Of a DNA stretch of 64,000 nt, positions 28,075 through 36,533 are shown in pieces. Position 1 is the first letter of the stretch. Every line of letters begins with the position of its first letter. The position numbers were made by a program, and so were the translations under genes. The stretch comes from Comamonadaceae bacterium OH2545_COT-014 (GTDB lineage: Bacteria > Pseudomonadota > Gammaproteobacteria > Burkholderiales > Burkholderiaceae_C): NCBI GenBank assembly GCA_003859965.1, contig RQYR01000014.1, positions 1-64,000 on the forward strand, read 5' to 3'. The notes below the pieces were generated by a model that saw only the letters and a program-made list of their open reading frames with translations, had not been told where the DNA came from and searched no databases.

Positions 28075-28749
28075 TCAGTCAAAGTGCAATGTCTGCACCC
28101 CGGCTTCGGTGCCCAGCAGGCACACGCTGGCGCGCTGGCGCGCGAAGATGCCGACGGTGACCACGCCGGGCCATTGGTTCACTTCGGTTTCCAGCGCCAG
28201 CGGGTCGGTGATGGACAGGCCGCGCACGTCCAGAATGTGCTGGCCGTTATCGGTAACCAGCGGCGCGCCGCCCTTCAGGCGCAGCGTGGCCTGCCCGCCC
28301 AGGGCGGCAAACTGGCGGGCGATGCGGGCGCCGGCCATGGGAATCACTTCCACCGGCAGCGGAAAGGCGCCCAGCACGTCCACGCGCTTGGAGGCGTCGG
28401 CAATGCAGATGAAGCGGCGCGCCTGTGCGGCCACGATTTTTTCGCGCGTCAGCGCCGCGCCGCCGCCCTTGATCATGCAGCCGCGGCCGTCGATCTCGTC
28501 CGCGCCGTCGATGTACACGGCCAGCTCGCCCGCCTCGTGCGCGGGCAGCACGGCAATGCCGGCTTCGCGCAGCAGCGCGGTGGAAGCTTCGGAGCTGGAC
28601 ACGGCCCCGCGCACGCGCGCTTTCATGCCGGCCAGCGCGGCGATGAACTTGTTGACGGTGGAGCCGGTGCCCACGCCCACGATTTCGCCGGGTGTCACAT
28701 AGGCCAGCGCGGCCTGGCCGACCAAGGTTTTCAGTTCGTCTTGGGTCAT
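28075..28749 (-). CDS. rpiA: Ribose-5-phosphate isomerase A
   Basis: A 224-residue pentose-phosphate pathway isomerase (ribose-5-P to ribulose-5-P). Motifs present: [13 protein letters not shown] near residues 24-36, SSSEAST near 53, [10 protein letters not shown] near 82-91 and [16 protein letters not shown] near 94-109. The start [10 protein letters not shown] at 28749 leaves only 48 bp to the divergent pyrD start, so both promoters overlap in that gap or lie partly within the genes. The frame is open upstream through pyrD, but that is a shadow. Confidence 0.96.
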   Translation of the reverse strand: MTQDELKTLVGQAALAYVTPGEIVGVGTGSTVNKFIAALAGMKARVRGAVSSSEASTALLREAGIAVLPAHEAGELAVYIDGADEIDGRGCMIKGGGAALTREKIVAAQARRFICIADASKRVDVLGAFPLPVEVIPMAGARIARQFAALGGQATLRLKGGAPLVTDNGQHILDVRGLSITDPLALETEVNQWPGVVTVGIFARQRASVCLLGTEAGVQTLHFD

Positions 28750-28797
28750 GTACTTATTTGAGACAATGCCTTTGTAACGTTTGCAAACCATTATCCG
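28750..28797. promoter_or_regulatory. Compact divergent rpiA/pyrD promoter
   Basis: Only 48 bp lie between the two start codons, and this stretch is clearly AT-richer than its surroundings. It carries TTTGAGACAATG and TTTGCAAACC, which could serve as -10/-35 elements on either strand. Boxes were not assigned with confidence. Confidence 0.4.
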
Positions 28798-29877
28798 ATG
28801 CCTTTGATCCCCTACGGCCTGGCCCGGCCCTTTTTGTTCCGCATGGACCCGGAGGCCGCCCACGAGATGGCGGTGGCGCTGCTGGCGCGCTGGCAGGGCA
28901 CGCCCCTGCAATGGGCCTGGGGCGGCCCGCGCGTGAATGACCCGGTCACGCTGGCGGGGTTGCGTCTGCCCAACCGCGTGGGCCTGGCCGCCGGGCTGGA
29001 CAAGAACGCGCAATGCATTGACGCGCTGGCCGGCATGGGCTTCGGCTTTGTGGAGGTGGGCACCGTGACCCCGCTGGCGCAGCCGGGCAACCCGCGCCCG
29101 CGCCTGTTCCGCCTGCCGGCCGCGCAGGCGCTCATCAACCGCATGGGCTTCAACAACGAGGGGCTGGTCGCCTTTCTGGCCAACGTGCAGCGCGCGCGCT
29201 TTCGCCAGGCCAGCGGCGCGCCCATGTGCCTGGGGCTGAATATCGGCAAGAACGCGGCCACGCCCATGGAGCGCGCCACCGATGATTACCTGGCCGGGCT
29301 GAGTGGCGTGTACCCGCACGCCGATTACGTGGCGGTCAATATCTCCAGCCCCAACACCAAGAACCTGCGCGAGCTGCAGGCCGAAGACGCGCTGCACGCG
29401 CTGCTGGCCGCGCTCAAGGCCCGCCAGGGCGAGCTGGCCGACCAGCATGGCCGCTATGTGCCGGTGTTCCTGAAGATCGCCCCCGATCTGGACGAGGCGC
29501 AGGTGCAGGCCATTGCCACCGCGCTGCGCCAGCACGGCATGGACGGCGTGATTGCCACCAACACCACGCTGGCGCGCGATGCCGTGCAGGGCATGCCGCA
29601 TGCCGAGGAGGCGGGCGGCCTGTCCGGCGCGCCCGTGCGCGAGGCCAGCAACCGCGTGGTGCGCCAGTTGCGTGCAGCGCTGGGGCCGGGTTTTCCCATC
29701 ATTGGCGCGGGCGGCATCCTCAGCGGCGCCGACGCGGTGGCCAAGATCGAAGCCGGCGCCGATGCGGTGCAGATTTACACCGGCCTCATCTACAAAGGCC
29801 CGGCGCTGGTGGCCGAAGCGGCGCGCGCCATCCGCAAGGCAGCGCCTGCCGCCCCCGCCACTTCATCCGGCAGTTGA
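28798..29877 (+). CDS. pyrD: Dihydroorotate dehydrogenase (quinone), class 2
   Basis: A 359-residue FMN enzyme of the inner membrane that oxidises dihydroorotate with quinone in pyrimidine synthesis. The N-terminal helix pair ([20 protein letters not shown]) is the class 2 membrane-contact segment. The catalytic Ser is in [15 protein letters not shown] near 180-194; [13 protein letters not shown] near 64-76 and [20 protein letters not shown] near 300-320 bind substrate and FMN. The C-terminus is extended by an Ala/Pro tail. Its stop is 12 bases before the next gene's ATG. Confidence 0.96.
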   Translation: MPLIPYGLARPFLFRMDPEAAHEMAVALLARWQGTPLQWAWGGPRVNDPVTLAGLRLPNRVGLAAGLDKNAQCIDALAGMGFGFVEVGTVTPLAQPGNPRPRLFRLPAAQALINRMGFNNEGLVAFLANVQRARFRQASGAPMCLGLNIGKNAATPMERATDDYLAGLSGVYPHADYVAVNISSPNTKNLRELQAEDALHALLAALKARQGELADQHGRYVPVFLKIAPDLDEAQVQAIATALRQHGMDGVIATNTTLARDAVQGMPHAEEAGGLSGAPVREASNRVVRQLRAALGPGFPIIGAGGILSGADAVAKIEAGADAVQIYTGLIYKGPALVAEAARAIRKAAPAAPATSSGS

Positions 29878-29888
29878 TCGACCGCCCC

Positions 29889-31310
29889 ATGGATAACCGC
29901 ACCCGCATCACCTACACCGGCGAGGCTGGCCAGCAACGGCCCGCGCCCGCGCCGTTCTGGCAGCGGCTGAACCATTTTTTCCGCTTTCCGCTCCAGCCCG
30001 ATGCGCTGGTGCGCCTGGGTTTGATCGCCCTGGGCGGCCTGCTGGCGCAGGCCATGGCCTTTTTCGGCGGCCTGCTGGGTTTTGCCGTGCTGGAGCTGTG
30101 CCTGGTGTTCGGCACCGTGCTCTACGCCATGCGCATCATGACCATGGGGGCGGGCGGCATCATGCGCGCGGCCGACTTCCGCCGCCAGTACCAGGACGCC
30201 GACCTGAAATACATGCCCCTGAAGCTCTTCGCGCTGACGATGGCCGCCGGCTTGCTGCTGGAAGGCGCGCACCGTGCGGGCGGGCCGCGCGCGCTGTGGC
30301 TGGCGGCGCTGGCCGTGTCGTTCGCCACGCCGGCAGGCGTGGTGGCGCTGGTGCAAACGGGGCGCTTTTTCGCGGCGCTCAACCCCCTGCGGCTGTTCGA
30401 GATCGTGCGCGCCATCGGCCTGTGGCCCTATGCGCTGCTGTGCGGCTTTCTGTACCTGCTCAACGTGGGCCTGTGGAACGTGATGGGGCTGGCGCTCACG
30501 CTGGGCCCGCAGTGGCTGGTGCTGGGCCTTTTTCACGTGGTCTATGCCTATTTCGCCTGGGTCATGGCCAGCCTGATGGGCTATGTAATGTTCCAGTACC
30601 ACGAGGCGCTGGATCTGGACTTGCTGCCCGGCGCCGAGCGCCTGAACGGCCATGCCGACTCCACCGGCGTGCCCGACACCAACCACGCCGCCAACGACAT
30701 CGGCCTGCCGCCCGCCGTGGCCGCGCGCCGCGAGGCCGACGCGCATGTGGGCCGCCTGGTGGGCGAGGGCAATTGGGCCGGCGCCGAGCGCGCCGCCAGC
30801 GAATATCTGCGCCAGGCCCCCGACGATGCCGCCGCCCACCGCCGCTACCACCGCGTGCTGCTGCTGGCCGACGACCCGGCCGCGCTGCTGCAACACGCGC
30901 ACGAGTTCATAGCGCTGCTGATGCGCTATGGCGAAAAAGGCCAGGCCATTGAAGTCTGGCAAGCCTGCCGCGAAAAAGACCCCGCCTTTGCCCTGCGCCA
31001 GGGCGCCGATGCCCTGGCCCTGGCCCGCTACGCCTGGCAAGGCGGGCAAACGCTGCAGGCGCTGGCCTTTATCAACGGTTTTGACCGCCGCTACAAAGAC
31101 AGCCCCGGCGCTGCCGACCTCACGCCCCAGGCCTACGCCCTGGCCGTGCGCGTCCTCATCCAGGGGCTGGGCCGCGCCGACCAGGCCCAGCCCATCGTGC
31201 GCACCCTGCAAGCGCGCTACCCCGGCCACGCCGCCACGGAAGAAGCCCTCTGGCTGCTGCGCCAGCCCGTGCTGCAAGGCGGCAACGCCCCCCGGCCGGA
31301 AGAGGCGTGA
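29889..31310 (+). CDS. Membrane protein with C-terminal TPR-like region, function unknown
   Basis: A 473-residue protein that I do not recognise. The N-terminal half has about six hydrophobic helices between residues 35 and 235 (LIALGGLLAQAMAFFGGLLG; LALTLGPQWLVLGLFHVVYA), similar in general form to DUF4013-like proteins. The C-terminal half (from about 270) is soluble and helical, with Ala-rich paired helices spaced as in tetratricopeptide repeats (GAERAASEYLRQAPDDAAAH; ALARYAWQGGQTLQALAFI). The ATG at 29889 follows pyrD by 11 bases, so the two are probably co-transcribed. A TTG at 29874 is a less likely start. Confidence 0.6.
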   Translation: MDNRTRITYTGEAGQQRPAPAPFWQRLNHFFRFPLQPDALVRLGLIALGGLLAQAMAFFGGLLGFAVLELCLVFGTVLYAMRIMTMGAGGIMRAADFRRQYQDADLKYMPLKLFALTMAAGLLLEGAHRAGGPRALWLAALAVSFATPAGVVALVQTGRFFAALNPLRLFEIVRAIGLWPYALLCGFLYLLNVGLWNVMGLALTLGPQWLVLGLFHVVYAYFAWVMASLMGYVMFQYHEALDLDLLPGAERLNGHADSTGVPDTNHAANDIGLPPAVAARREADAHVGRLVGEGNWAGAERAASEYLRQAPDDAAAHRRYHRVLLLADDPAALLQHAHEFIALLMRYGEKGQAIEVWQACREKDPAFALRQGADALALARYAWQGGQTLQALAFINGFDRRYKDSPGAADLTPQAYALAVRVLIQGLGRADQAQPIVRTLQARYPGHAATEEALWLLRQPVLQGGNAPRPEEA

Positions 31311-31350
31311 GCGGCGGATGCGCGTGACGTGGCTCCCCGGCGCTATGAGC

Positions 31351-31405
31351 CAAAATGGGTGTTAAGGCACATGGTTGTAAGTGTTGATGCTATTATTTTT
31401 GATGT
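31351..31405 (+). repeat. Interspersed ~55-bp repeat, copy 5, upstream of recO
   Basis: CAAAATGGGTGTTAAGGC, then ATGGTTGTAAG, then GCTATTATTTTTGATG. It matches the copies at 12224 and 24964. It fills the space just before the recO ribosome site and supplies most of the AT-rich sequence there. Confidence 0.75.
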
Positions 31406-31426
31406 TTCCGGCCATGCCGCGCCGGC

Positions 31427-31441
31427 AGGAGCCACCCCCTG
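31427..31441 (+). promoter_or_regulatory. Ribosome site pointing to a CTG start for recO
   Basis: AGGAG (31427-31431) lies 7 bases before an in-frame CTG (31439-31441). The recO frame has no ATG, GTG or TTG between the upstream stop (31400-31402) and GTG 31472. The ATG at 31458 is in another frame. Confidence 0.6.
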
Positions 31442-32206
31442 AGCGCCCGCATCACCCATGAGCCAGCCTACGTGCTGCACCGCTATGACTGGAGCGAATC
31501 CAGCCTCATCCTGGAAACCTTCACCCGCGCCCACGGCCGCGTGGCGCTGGTGGCCAAGGGCGCCAAGCGGCCCAGCTCCAACTTCCGCCCCGTGCTGCTG
31601 CCCCTGCAGCCGCTGCTGCTGGGCTGGGGGGGCGATGCCGAAATCCGCACCCTGAAAAGCGCCGAATGGGCGGGTGGCCACGTCATGCCCACGGGCGAGG
31701 CGCTGCTGTCTGGCTACTACGCCAACGAACTGCTCATGCGCCTGCTGGCGCGCGATGACGCGCACCCGGCCCTGTTCGACGCCTACGCCGCCCTGGTGCA
31801 TGTGCTGGCCACTGCGCCCCGCGCCGAGGGCGACACGCGCCATGCCGCGCTGCGCGCTTTTGAGCTGCTGCTGCTGCGCGAAACCGGCCACCTGCCCACG
31901 CTGGACGCCCAAACCCTCACCTTCGCCCCGCTGCAGGCCCAGGCGCGCTACTGCCTGGTGGCCGAAGGCGGCCTGCGCGCCGCGCACGGGGACGACCGCG
32001 CCTGGCTCGGCGGCGCGCACTGGCTCGCCCTGGCCGCCGCACTGCAAGACGAAGCGCCTTTTTCAGCCACCTTGCGCGCCTGCGCCACGCTGGGCGGCGA
32101 AGCGCGCGGCCACCTGCGCCTGCAACTGCGCACGCTGCTTCACTACCATTGCGGCGTGGGCAGCCTGCGCACGCGGCAGATGTTGATGGACCTGCAAAAC
32201 CTCTGA
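31439..32206 (+). CDS. recO: DNA repair protein RecO, probable CTG start
   Basis: A 255-residue RecFOR pathway protein that anneals DNA and helps load RecA. The N-terminal OB fold reads [19 protein letters not shown] then [19 protein letters not shown], matching RecO closely. Homologs have about 10 residues before YVLH. A CTG start at 31439 with AGGAG 7 bases upstream gives [14 protein letters not shown], whereas GTG 31472 would cut into the first strand. The C-terminal part is helical and ends [15 protein letters not shown]; no zinc Cys cluster is seen. First gene of recO-pdxJ-acpS. Confidence 0.9.
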   Translation: MSARITHEPAYVLHRYDWSESSLILETFTRAHGRVALVAKGAKRPSSNFRPVLLPLQPLLLGWGGDAEIRTLKSAEWAGGHVMPTGEALLSGYYANELLMRLLARDDAHPALFDAYAALVHVLATAPRAEGDTRHAALRAFELLLLRETGHLPTLDAQTLTFAPLQAQARYCLVAEGGLRAAHGDDRAWLGGAHWLALAAALQDEAPFSATLRACATLGGEARGHLRLQLRTLLHYHCGVGSLRTRQMLMDLQNL

Positions 32207-32281
32207 CAGTGGCCCGCTGCGCGGCCTGCTCTGTTCCATTTCCGCTTTTTCCCGCGCGCTCTGCCGCGCTTAGCTCCTGCC

Positions 32282-33073
32282 ATGACCACCGCCACCCGGC
32301 TCTCCGTCAACGTCAACAAAGTTGCCCTCGTGCGCAACACCCGCCACCTGGGCATTCCCGGCGTGGCCCGCGCCGCCGCCCTGTGCCTGCAAGCGGGCGC
32401 GCATGGCATCACCGTCCACCCGCGTCCGGACGGGCGCCACATCCGCCCGCATGACGTGCATGAGCTGGCCGCGCTGCTGCAAGACTGGCCGGGGCGCGAA
32501 TACAACATCGAAGGCAACCCGCTGCAAAACCTCATGGACTACGTGCGCGCCGTGCGCCCTGCACAGGCCACCTTCGTGCCCGACAGCGAAGACCAGTTCA
32601 CCAGCGACCACGGCTTTGACTTGACCCACGCCGCCACCTGCCAGCGCCTGGCCCCGCTGATTGACGAATGCCGCGCGCTGGGCGTGCGCGTCAGCCTGTT
32701 CATGGACCCGCTGCCCGCGCACATGCCCCTGGCCCGTGAACTGGGCGCCGACCGCGTGGAGCTGTACACCGAACCCTACGCCGCCGCGCACGCCAGCGGC
32801 GACGCCGCTCGCGCCCAGGCGCAAGCCGCCCGCTACGCCGAAGCGGCCCGCGCCGCGCAGGCCGCCGGCTTGCAAGTCAACGCCGGGCATGACCTGAACC
32901 AGCACAACCTCACGCCTTTTTTGCGCGCCATGCCCGGCGTGGCCGAAGTCAGCATTGGCCATGCTTTCATCGCCGACGCGCTGGAAGCCGGCTACGCCGC
33001 CACGACCCGGGCCTATCTGGCCTGCATCACCCACGCCCAGCCGCCGGGCGCTGCCGGGGAAGGCCCAGCATGA
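32282..33073 (+). CDS. pdxJ: Pyridoxine 5'-phosphate synthase
   Basis: A 263-residue TIM-barrel enzyme that condenses 1-deoxyxylulose-5-phosphate with aminoacetone-phosphate in vitamin B6 synthesis. Motifs: LSVNVNKVALVRNTRH near residues 7-22, HPRPDGRHIRPHDV near 46-59, EYNIEGNP near 72-79, FVPDSEDQFTSDHGFD near 99-114, and GLQVNAGHDLNQHNL near 199-213. It lies 75 bases after recO. Its stop codon directly abuts an interspersed repeat, so the repeat forms the start of the pdxJ-acpS intercistronic region. Confidence 0.97.
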   Translation: MTTATRLSVNVNKVALVRNTRHLGIPGVARAAALCLQAGAHGITVHPRPDGRHIRPHDVHELAALLQDWPGREYNIEGNPLQNLMDYVRAVRPAQATFVPDSEDQFTSDHGFDLTHAATCQRLAPLIDECRALGVRVSLFMDPLPAHMPLARELGADRVELYTEPYAAAHASGDAARAQAQAARYAEAARAAQAAGLQVNAGHDLNQHNLTPFLRAMPGVAEVSIGHAFIADALEAGYAATTRAYLACITHAQPPGAAGEGPA

Positions 33074-33126
33074 AAAATGGCCCTGGGGCACAACCCGCCC
33101 CATCAGCAGCTATGTTTTTTATAGTC
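33074..33126 (+). repeat. Interspersed ~55-bp repeat, copy 6, after pdxJ
   Basis: It begins at the base after the pdxJ stop: AAAAATGGCCCTGGGGCA, a hairpin GGGGC-acaaccc-GCCCC, then GCAGCTATGTTTTTTATAG. In mRNA it would form a stem-loop between pdxJ and acpS. Confidence 0.75.
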
Positions 33127-33169
33127 AACCAGGGGCGAAAGCCCTGACATCCACACGGGCGCGCGACAG

Positions 33170-33568
33170 ATGATTTACGGCATCGGCACGGACATTTGCG
33201 ATGTGCGGCGCATTCACGCCAGCTTTGAACGGCACGGCGAACGGCTGGCGCAGAAAATTCTGGCCGAAGCCGAGCTGGCCGAATGGCAACGCCGCCATGC
33301 GCGCTGGCCTGAACGCGGCGTGCGCTATCTGGCCACGCGCTTTTCAGCCAAGGAGGCGTTCAGCAAGGCCATTGGCCTGGGCATGCGCCTGCCCATGCAT
33401 TGGCGTTGGTGCGAGGTGGCCAGCCAGCCCAGCGGCGCGCCCGGCATCGTGCTGCATGGGGATCTGAAAGACTGGTTCGAAGCGCGCGGTCTGACCGCCC
33501 ACCTGAGCCTGAGCGACGAGCGCGATTACGCCGTCAGCTTCTGCGTGGTGGAGCGGCGCGGGGCGTAG
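33170..33568 (+). CDS. acpS: Holo-[acyl-carrier-protein] synthase
   Basis: A 132-residue trimeric phosphopantetheinyl transferase that activates acyl carrier protein. [15 protein letters not shown] carries the metal Asp at about residue 8, and [16 protein letters not shown] carries the catalytic Glu near 61. It follows pdxJ by 96 bp (with the repeat). I recall nagZ as normally next in Burkholderiales; here an 8-kb EPS operon on the other strand comes first, and nagZ resumes at 42243. Confidence 0.96.
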   Translation: MIYGIGTDICDVRRIHASFERHGERLAQKILAEAELAEWQRRHARWPERGVRYLATRFSAKEAFSKAIGLGMRLPMHWRWCEVASQPSGAPGIVLHGDLKDWFEARGLTAHLSLSDERDYAVSFCVVERRGA

Positions 33569-33616
33569 CGCACACACAAGCCCCGCGCGTGAGTTCACCC
33601 CGCTCAGCCGGAGAAC

Positions 33617-34393
33617 TCAGTCCGGCGCTTTGGACAGGCTCATGAAATAGCCGTAAATACCCAGCTGCGCGGCAATGTGCGGCAAGAAGGTGCAGAGCAT
33701 GTACGCCGGCAGCAGCATCAGGCTGCTGGTTTGCTGCACCAGCCAGCCAATGGCGCCCACTTGCAGCGGCACGCTGACGGCCGTGAAGAGCAGGGCGGTA
33801 AGGGTGGCGGCGATCTTCACGCCCGCGGGCAGCGGAAAGATGTAGAGCACCAGCGCATGCAGCGGCGGCAGCAGCCACAGCAAAACGGCCCCGATCTTGA
33901 GCAGGTCGTTCAGCATGTGCGTCAGGGTCAGGCTGGAGACGCTGGTGAAAAACTCGTACAGCATCAGGCTGATGAACCCCAGCACGGCCAGCGCCCGCAG
34001 CAGGTAGATGAGTGGCAGCCGTTCGCGCGTAAGCACGAGGGAAACCACCGTCAGCAAGACAACGGTGGCGACTGAAAGCCACCACTGCCACAGCTCGGGC
34101 AAGGGCGTTTCGGTGGTCACTTCCACCAGCAGCCAGTCCAGCCCCCAGAGCGACTGGGTGGTCAGCCGGACCTGGCTGGCTTCACCCAGGCCCAGGCCGG
34201 GCCAGGCCCAGGCCAGCAGTTGCTGCCAGCCGGTCTGGATGGCGTCGAACACGGCCGTCAGCAGCAGCCATTGCAGTGCCAGCAGCAGGACGATTTGCAG
34301 CAGAAGCTGCCACGTCCAGGCGTAGCTGCGCACGCCCCGGTGCTGGATGGAGACGTTGGTTTTCCGGCCGCTTTGCGGCAGTTTGCCCGGCAT
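33617..34393 (-). CDS. Membrane protein of the EPS operon, function unknown
   Basis: A 258-residue protein with about five hydrophobic segments: near 28-50 (WQLLLQIVLLLALQWLLL), 105-125, 132-155, 170-195 and 205-240. A short loop after the first helix (about 60-90) may be periplasmic. It is the last gene of the operon, 5 bases after the YaiO-like gene. I know no family for it; neighbourhood suggests it helps polymer synthesis or export. The start MPGKLPQSGRKTN was chosen because the next upstream frame extension overlaps the YaiO-like gene. Confidence 0.6.
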   Translation of the reverse strand: MPGKLPQSGRKTNVSIQHRGVRSYAWTWQLLLQIVLLLALQWLLLTAVFDAIQTGWQQLLAWAWPGLGLGEASQVRLTTQSLWGLDWLLVEVTTETPLPELWQWWLSVATVVLLTVVSLVLTRERLPLIYLLRALAVLGFISLMLYEFFTSVSSLTLTHMLNDLLKIGAVLLWLLPPLHALVLYIFPLPAGVKIAATLTALLFTAVSVPLQVGAIGWLVQQTSSLMLLPAYMLCTFLPHIAAQLGIYGYFMSLSKAPD

Positions 34394-34398
34394 GGGGG

Positions 34399-35256
34399 TC
34401 AGAAGTCGTAGAACAGGCCGGCGCTGGCGCCTACGCGGTTGTAGTAGGGGTTGTGGTAGGCCTGCAGACCCACCAGGTAGCCAAGGCGGGGGCTGATCCA
34501 CTGGCGCCATTGCACGGAGGCTTCGGTGGAGTTGAAGCGCACGTTGGCCTGGCGGCCCTCGGCAATGGCGCCGGAGGGCAGGTAGGCCTCTTGCCCGTGG
34601 TCCAGGCGCAGCGTGAGGTAGTTTTTCTTGTCTTCACCCAGCGTGAACGCGCCAAACACACGGTGGCTGTTGACCGCGCCGGGGTTGGAGTGGTTGAGCA
34701 CCAGGCCGCCTTCGGCCACCCATTTGTCGGTGGAGTAGTACGACACGCTGCCGGTCAGCCCCCAATCTTTGTGAATGCGGTCGCGGCTGGCCGAGCGCAT
34801 AAGCGCCAGGCCCGTGACCCATTGCTGCGTGGGGCCCCATTTGCGGTGCACGCCGGCATCAATGCGGTAGCTGTTCTGGAATTCGGCGCTGCCCGCGCTC
34901 AGGCCGCCGGAGACATACCACAGGGGAGAGAGGTCTTGCGTGACCGACACCGCGCCCAGTGTGCCGCGCTGGCCGTAGTGGCCCTGGCTGGCCAGCTCCC
35001 AGTTGAACACGGTGCCGGGGCGCAGGGTGGTATGGCCGCGCACGTAGCCGTCGCGCCAGGAGCGGTTGCCATCGGTCAGGTGGGCGCCGCTGAAGCCGAC
35101 TTCGACGCGGCTGTTCGTGCCGGCGTCATCTTGGGCGGCAGGAGCCACCTCGACAGGCGTGGCGGGCGCTGGCGAGGCAGCGGTTTGTGCAAAGACGGCA
35201 GGCGTGGACAGGGCCGTGGTCAGCAGGAGGAGTGTGGAGGGGCGCAGGTATGGCAT
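34399..35256 (-). CDS. YaiO-family outer-membrane beta-barrel protein
   Basis: A 285-residue outer-membrane protein. The signal peptide ends near TPAVFAQ, a Pro/Ala-rich linker covers about 24-45, then alternating strands form a barrel of some 12 strands (RVEVGFSGAHLTDGNRSW; YGQRGTLGAVSVTQDL; WVTGLALMRSASRD). It ends in aromatic GASAGLFYDF as outer-membrane barrels do. The pattern fits YaiO-type barrels, found with glycan biosynthesis genes in several bacteria. In this operon it is the best candidate for the export pore or an outer-membrane anchor of the polysaccharide. No TPR domain precedes the barrel, unlike PgaA or BcsC. Confidence 0.75.
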   Translation of the reverse strand: MPYLRPSTLLLLTTALSTPAVFAQTAASPAPATPVEVAPAAQDDAGTNSRVEVGFSGAHLTDGNRSWRDGYVRGHTTLRPGTVFNWELASQGHYGQRGTLGAVSVTQDLSPLWYVSGGLSAGSAEFQNSYRIDAGVHRKWGPTQQWVTGLALMRSASRDRIHKDWGLTGSVSYYSTDKWVAEGGLVLNHSNPGAVNSHRVFGAFTLGEDKKNYLTLRLDHGQEAYLPSGAIAEGRQANVRFNSTEASVQWRQWISPRLGYLVGLQAYHNPYYNRVGASAGLFYDF

Positions 35257-35288
35257 GACTGGACTCGCAGGTGTGGCCTTGTGTTTCT

Positions 35289-36533
35289 TCAGGCGGTGGG
35301 AGAAAGGGCTTGTTGTGTGGGGCGGTTCGATGGCGCGAGGCCGATGTCCGGATCGGCCGCCAGCGCTTCGGCGATGTGGCGGGCGCTCTGCCCGTCACCA
35401 AACGGATTGTGCGGGGTGCGCATGGCTTCGCGCAACGCCGCATCTTGCAGCAGTTGCTGCACGGTGGCGCCGATGACATCGGGGCGTGTGCCCACCAGAC
35501 GGCCTGCGCCGCAGGCGATGACTTCGGGGCGCTCGGTCACGTCGCGCAGCACGAGCAGAGGCTTGCCCAGGGAGAGGGCTTCTTCCTGAATGCCGCCCGA
35601 ATCGGTGAGGATGACGGTGGCGGCATCCAGCAGCTCCACCAGCTGCGGGTAGTCGGCCGGCTGGGACAGGCGCCACCGGGCCTGCACGGACGGGCTGGCA
35701 GCGGCATGCGCCGCCTGCACCACGGCCTGCACGGCCGGGTTGGGGTGCAGCGGCCAGACGACGGCCGCCTGGGGCTGGGCCTGCAGGATGCTGGCCACGC
35801 TTTGCGCAATGCCCGCCATGGGCTCGCCCCAGTTTTCACGGCGGTGCGCCGTGACCAGCACGAGCTGGGGCAGGCCGGAGGCGGCGAACCAGCGGTAGTC
35901 CGGGTTGTCGATGGGGTGGCCGGCGCTGCGGCGTTCGCGCACATGGCGCGCGGCCATCTGCACGGCGTCGACCACGGTGTTGCCCACCATGTGAACGCCC
36001 GTGGTGATGCCTTCGCCCGCCAGGTTCTGCACGGCGGCCGGCGTAGGGGCGAAGTGCCAGCGGGCCAGCCGCCCGATGAGGCTGCGGTTGGCTTCTTCAG
36101 GGAAAGGCTCGGCCAGCGAACCGGAGCGCAGGCCCGCTTCCACGTGGCCAATGGGGCGTTGCGCATAGAACGCAGCCAGCGCGCCCATGCAGGCGCTGGT
36201 GGTATCGCCGTGCACCAGCACGGCGCGTGGCCGCATGCCGTCAAGCAGGCGGGCAATGCCGGTCAGCAGCTCGCTGGACAGCGCGGCCAGCCCCGGGGTT
36301 TGGCGTTGCAGTTGCAGAACGTGATCCACCCGCAGGCCGAAGAATTCGTACAGCGGCCAGGCCATCGAATCGTGCTGGCCGGTGTGGATGATTTCGGTGG
36401 GGATGCCTTGCGCGCGCAGGGCCAGCACCACGGGCGCCATCTTGATGATTTCAGGCCGCGTGCCCATGATGGCGGCGACAGGGCCCAGGCCGGGCGCGGG
36501 CGTCAGCGACGTGTTTGTGTCGGTGTGAGCCAT
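35289..36533 (-). CDS. wecB: UDP-N-acetylglucosamine 2-epimerase (non-hydrolysing)
   Basis: A 414-residue enzyme interconverting UDP-GlcNAc and UDP-ManNAc in the cytoplasm. Motifs: IMGTRPEIIKMAPVV near residues 22-36, VHGDTTSACMGAL near 108-120, GHVEAGLRSG near 128-137, FPEEANRSLIGRL near 144-156, VTAHRRENWGEP near 227-238, and LTDSGGIQEEALSLGKPLLV near 311-330. AGAGGA lies 7 bases before the ATG. Its start overlaps the deacetylase gene by 31 bp. Its presence inside the operon suggests the exported polymer contains ManNAc or a ManNAc-derived sugar. Confidence 0.93.
   Translation of the reverse strand: MAHTDTNTSLTPAPGLGPVAAIMGTRPEIIKMAPVVLALRAQGIPTEIIHTGQHDSMAWPLYEFFGLRVDHVLQLQRQTPGLAALSSELLTGIARLLDGMRPRAVLVHGDTTSACMGALAAFYAQRPIGHVEAGLRSGSLAEPFPEEANRSLIGRLARWHFAPTPAAVQNLAGEGITTGVHMVGNTVVDAVQMAARHVRERRSAGHPIDNPDYRWFAASGLPQLVLVTAHRRENWGEPMAGIAQSVASILQAQPQAAVVWPLHPNPAVQAVVQAAHAAASPSVQARWRLSQPADYPQLVELLDAATVILTDSGGIQEEALSLGKPLLVLRDVTERPEVIACGAGRLVGTRPDVIGATVQQLLQDAALREAMRTPHNPFGDGQSARHIAEALAADPDIGLAPSNRPTQQALSPTA

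Noticed and set aside
28750-28797. PyrR- or riboswitch-type control between rpiA and pyrD
   Set aside because: The 48-bp gap is too short for an attenuator or aptamer in front of either gene.
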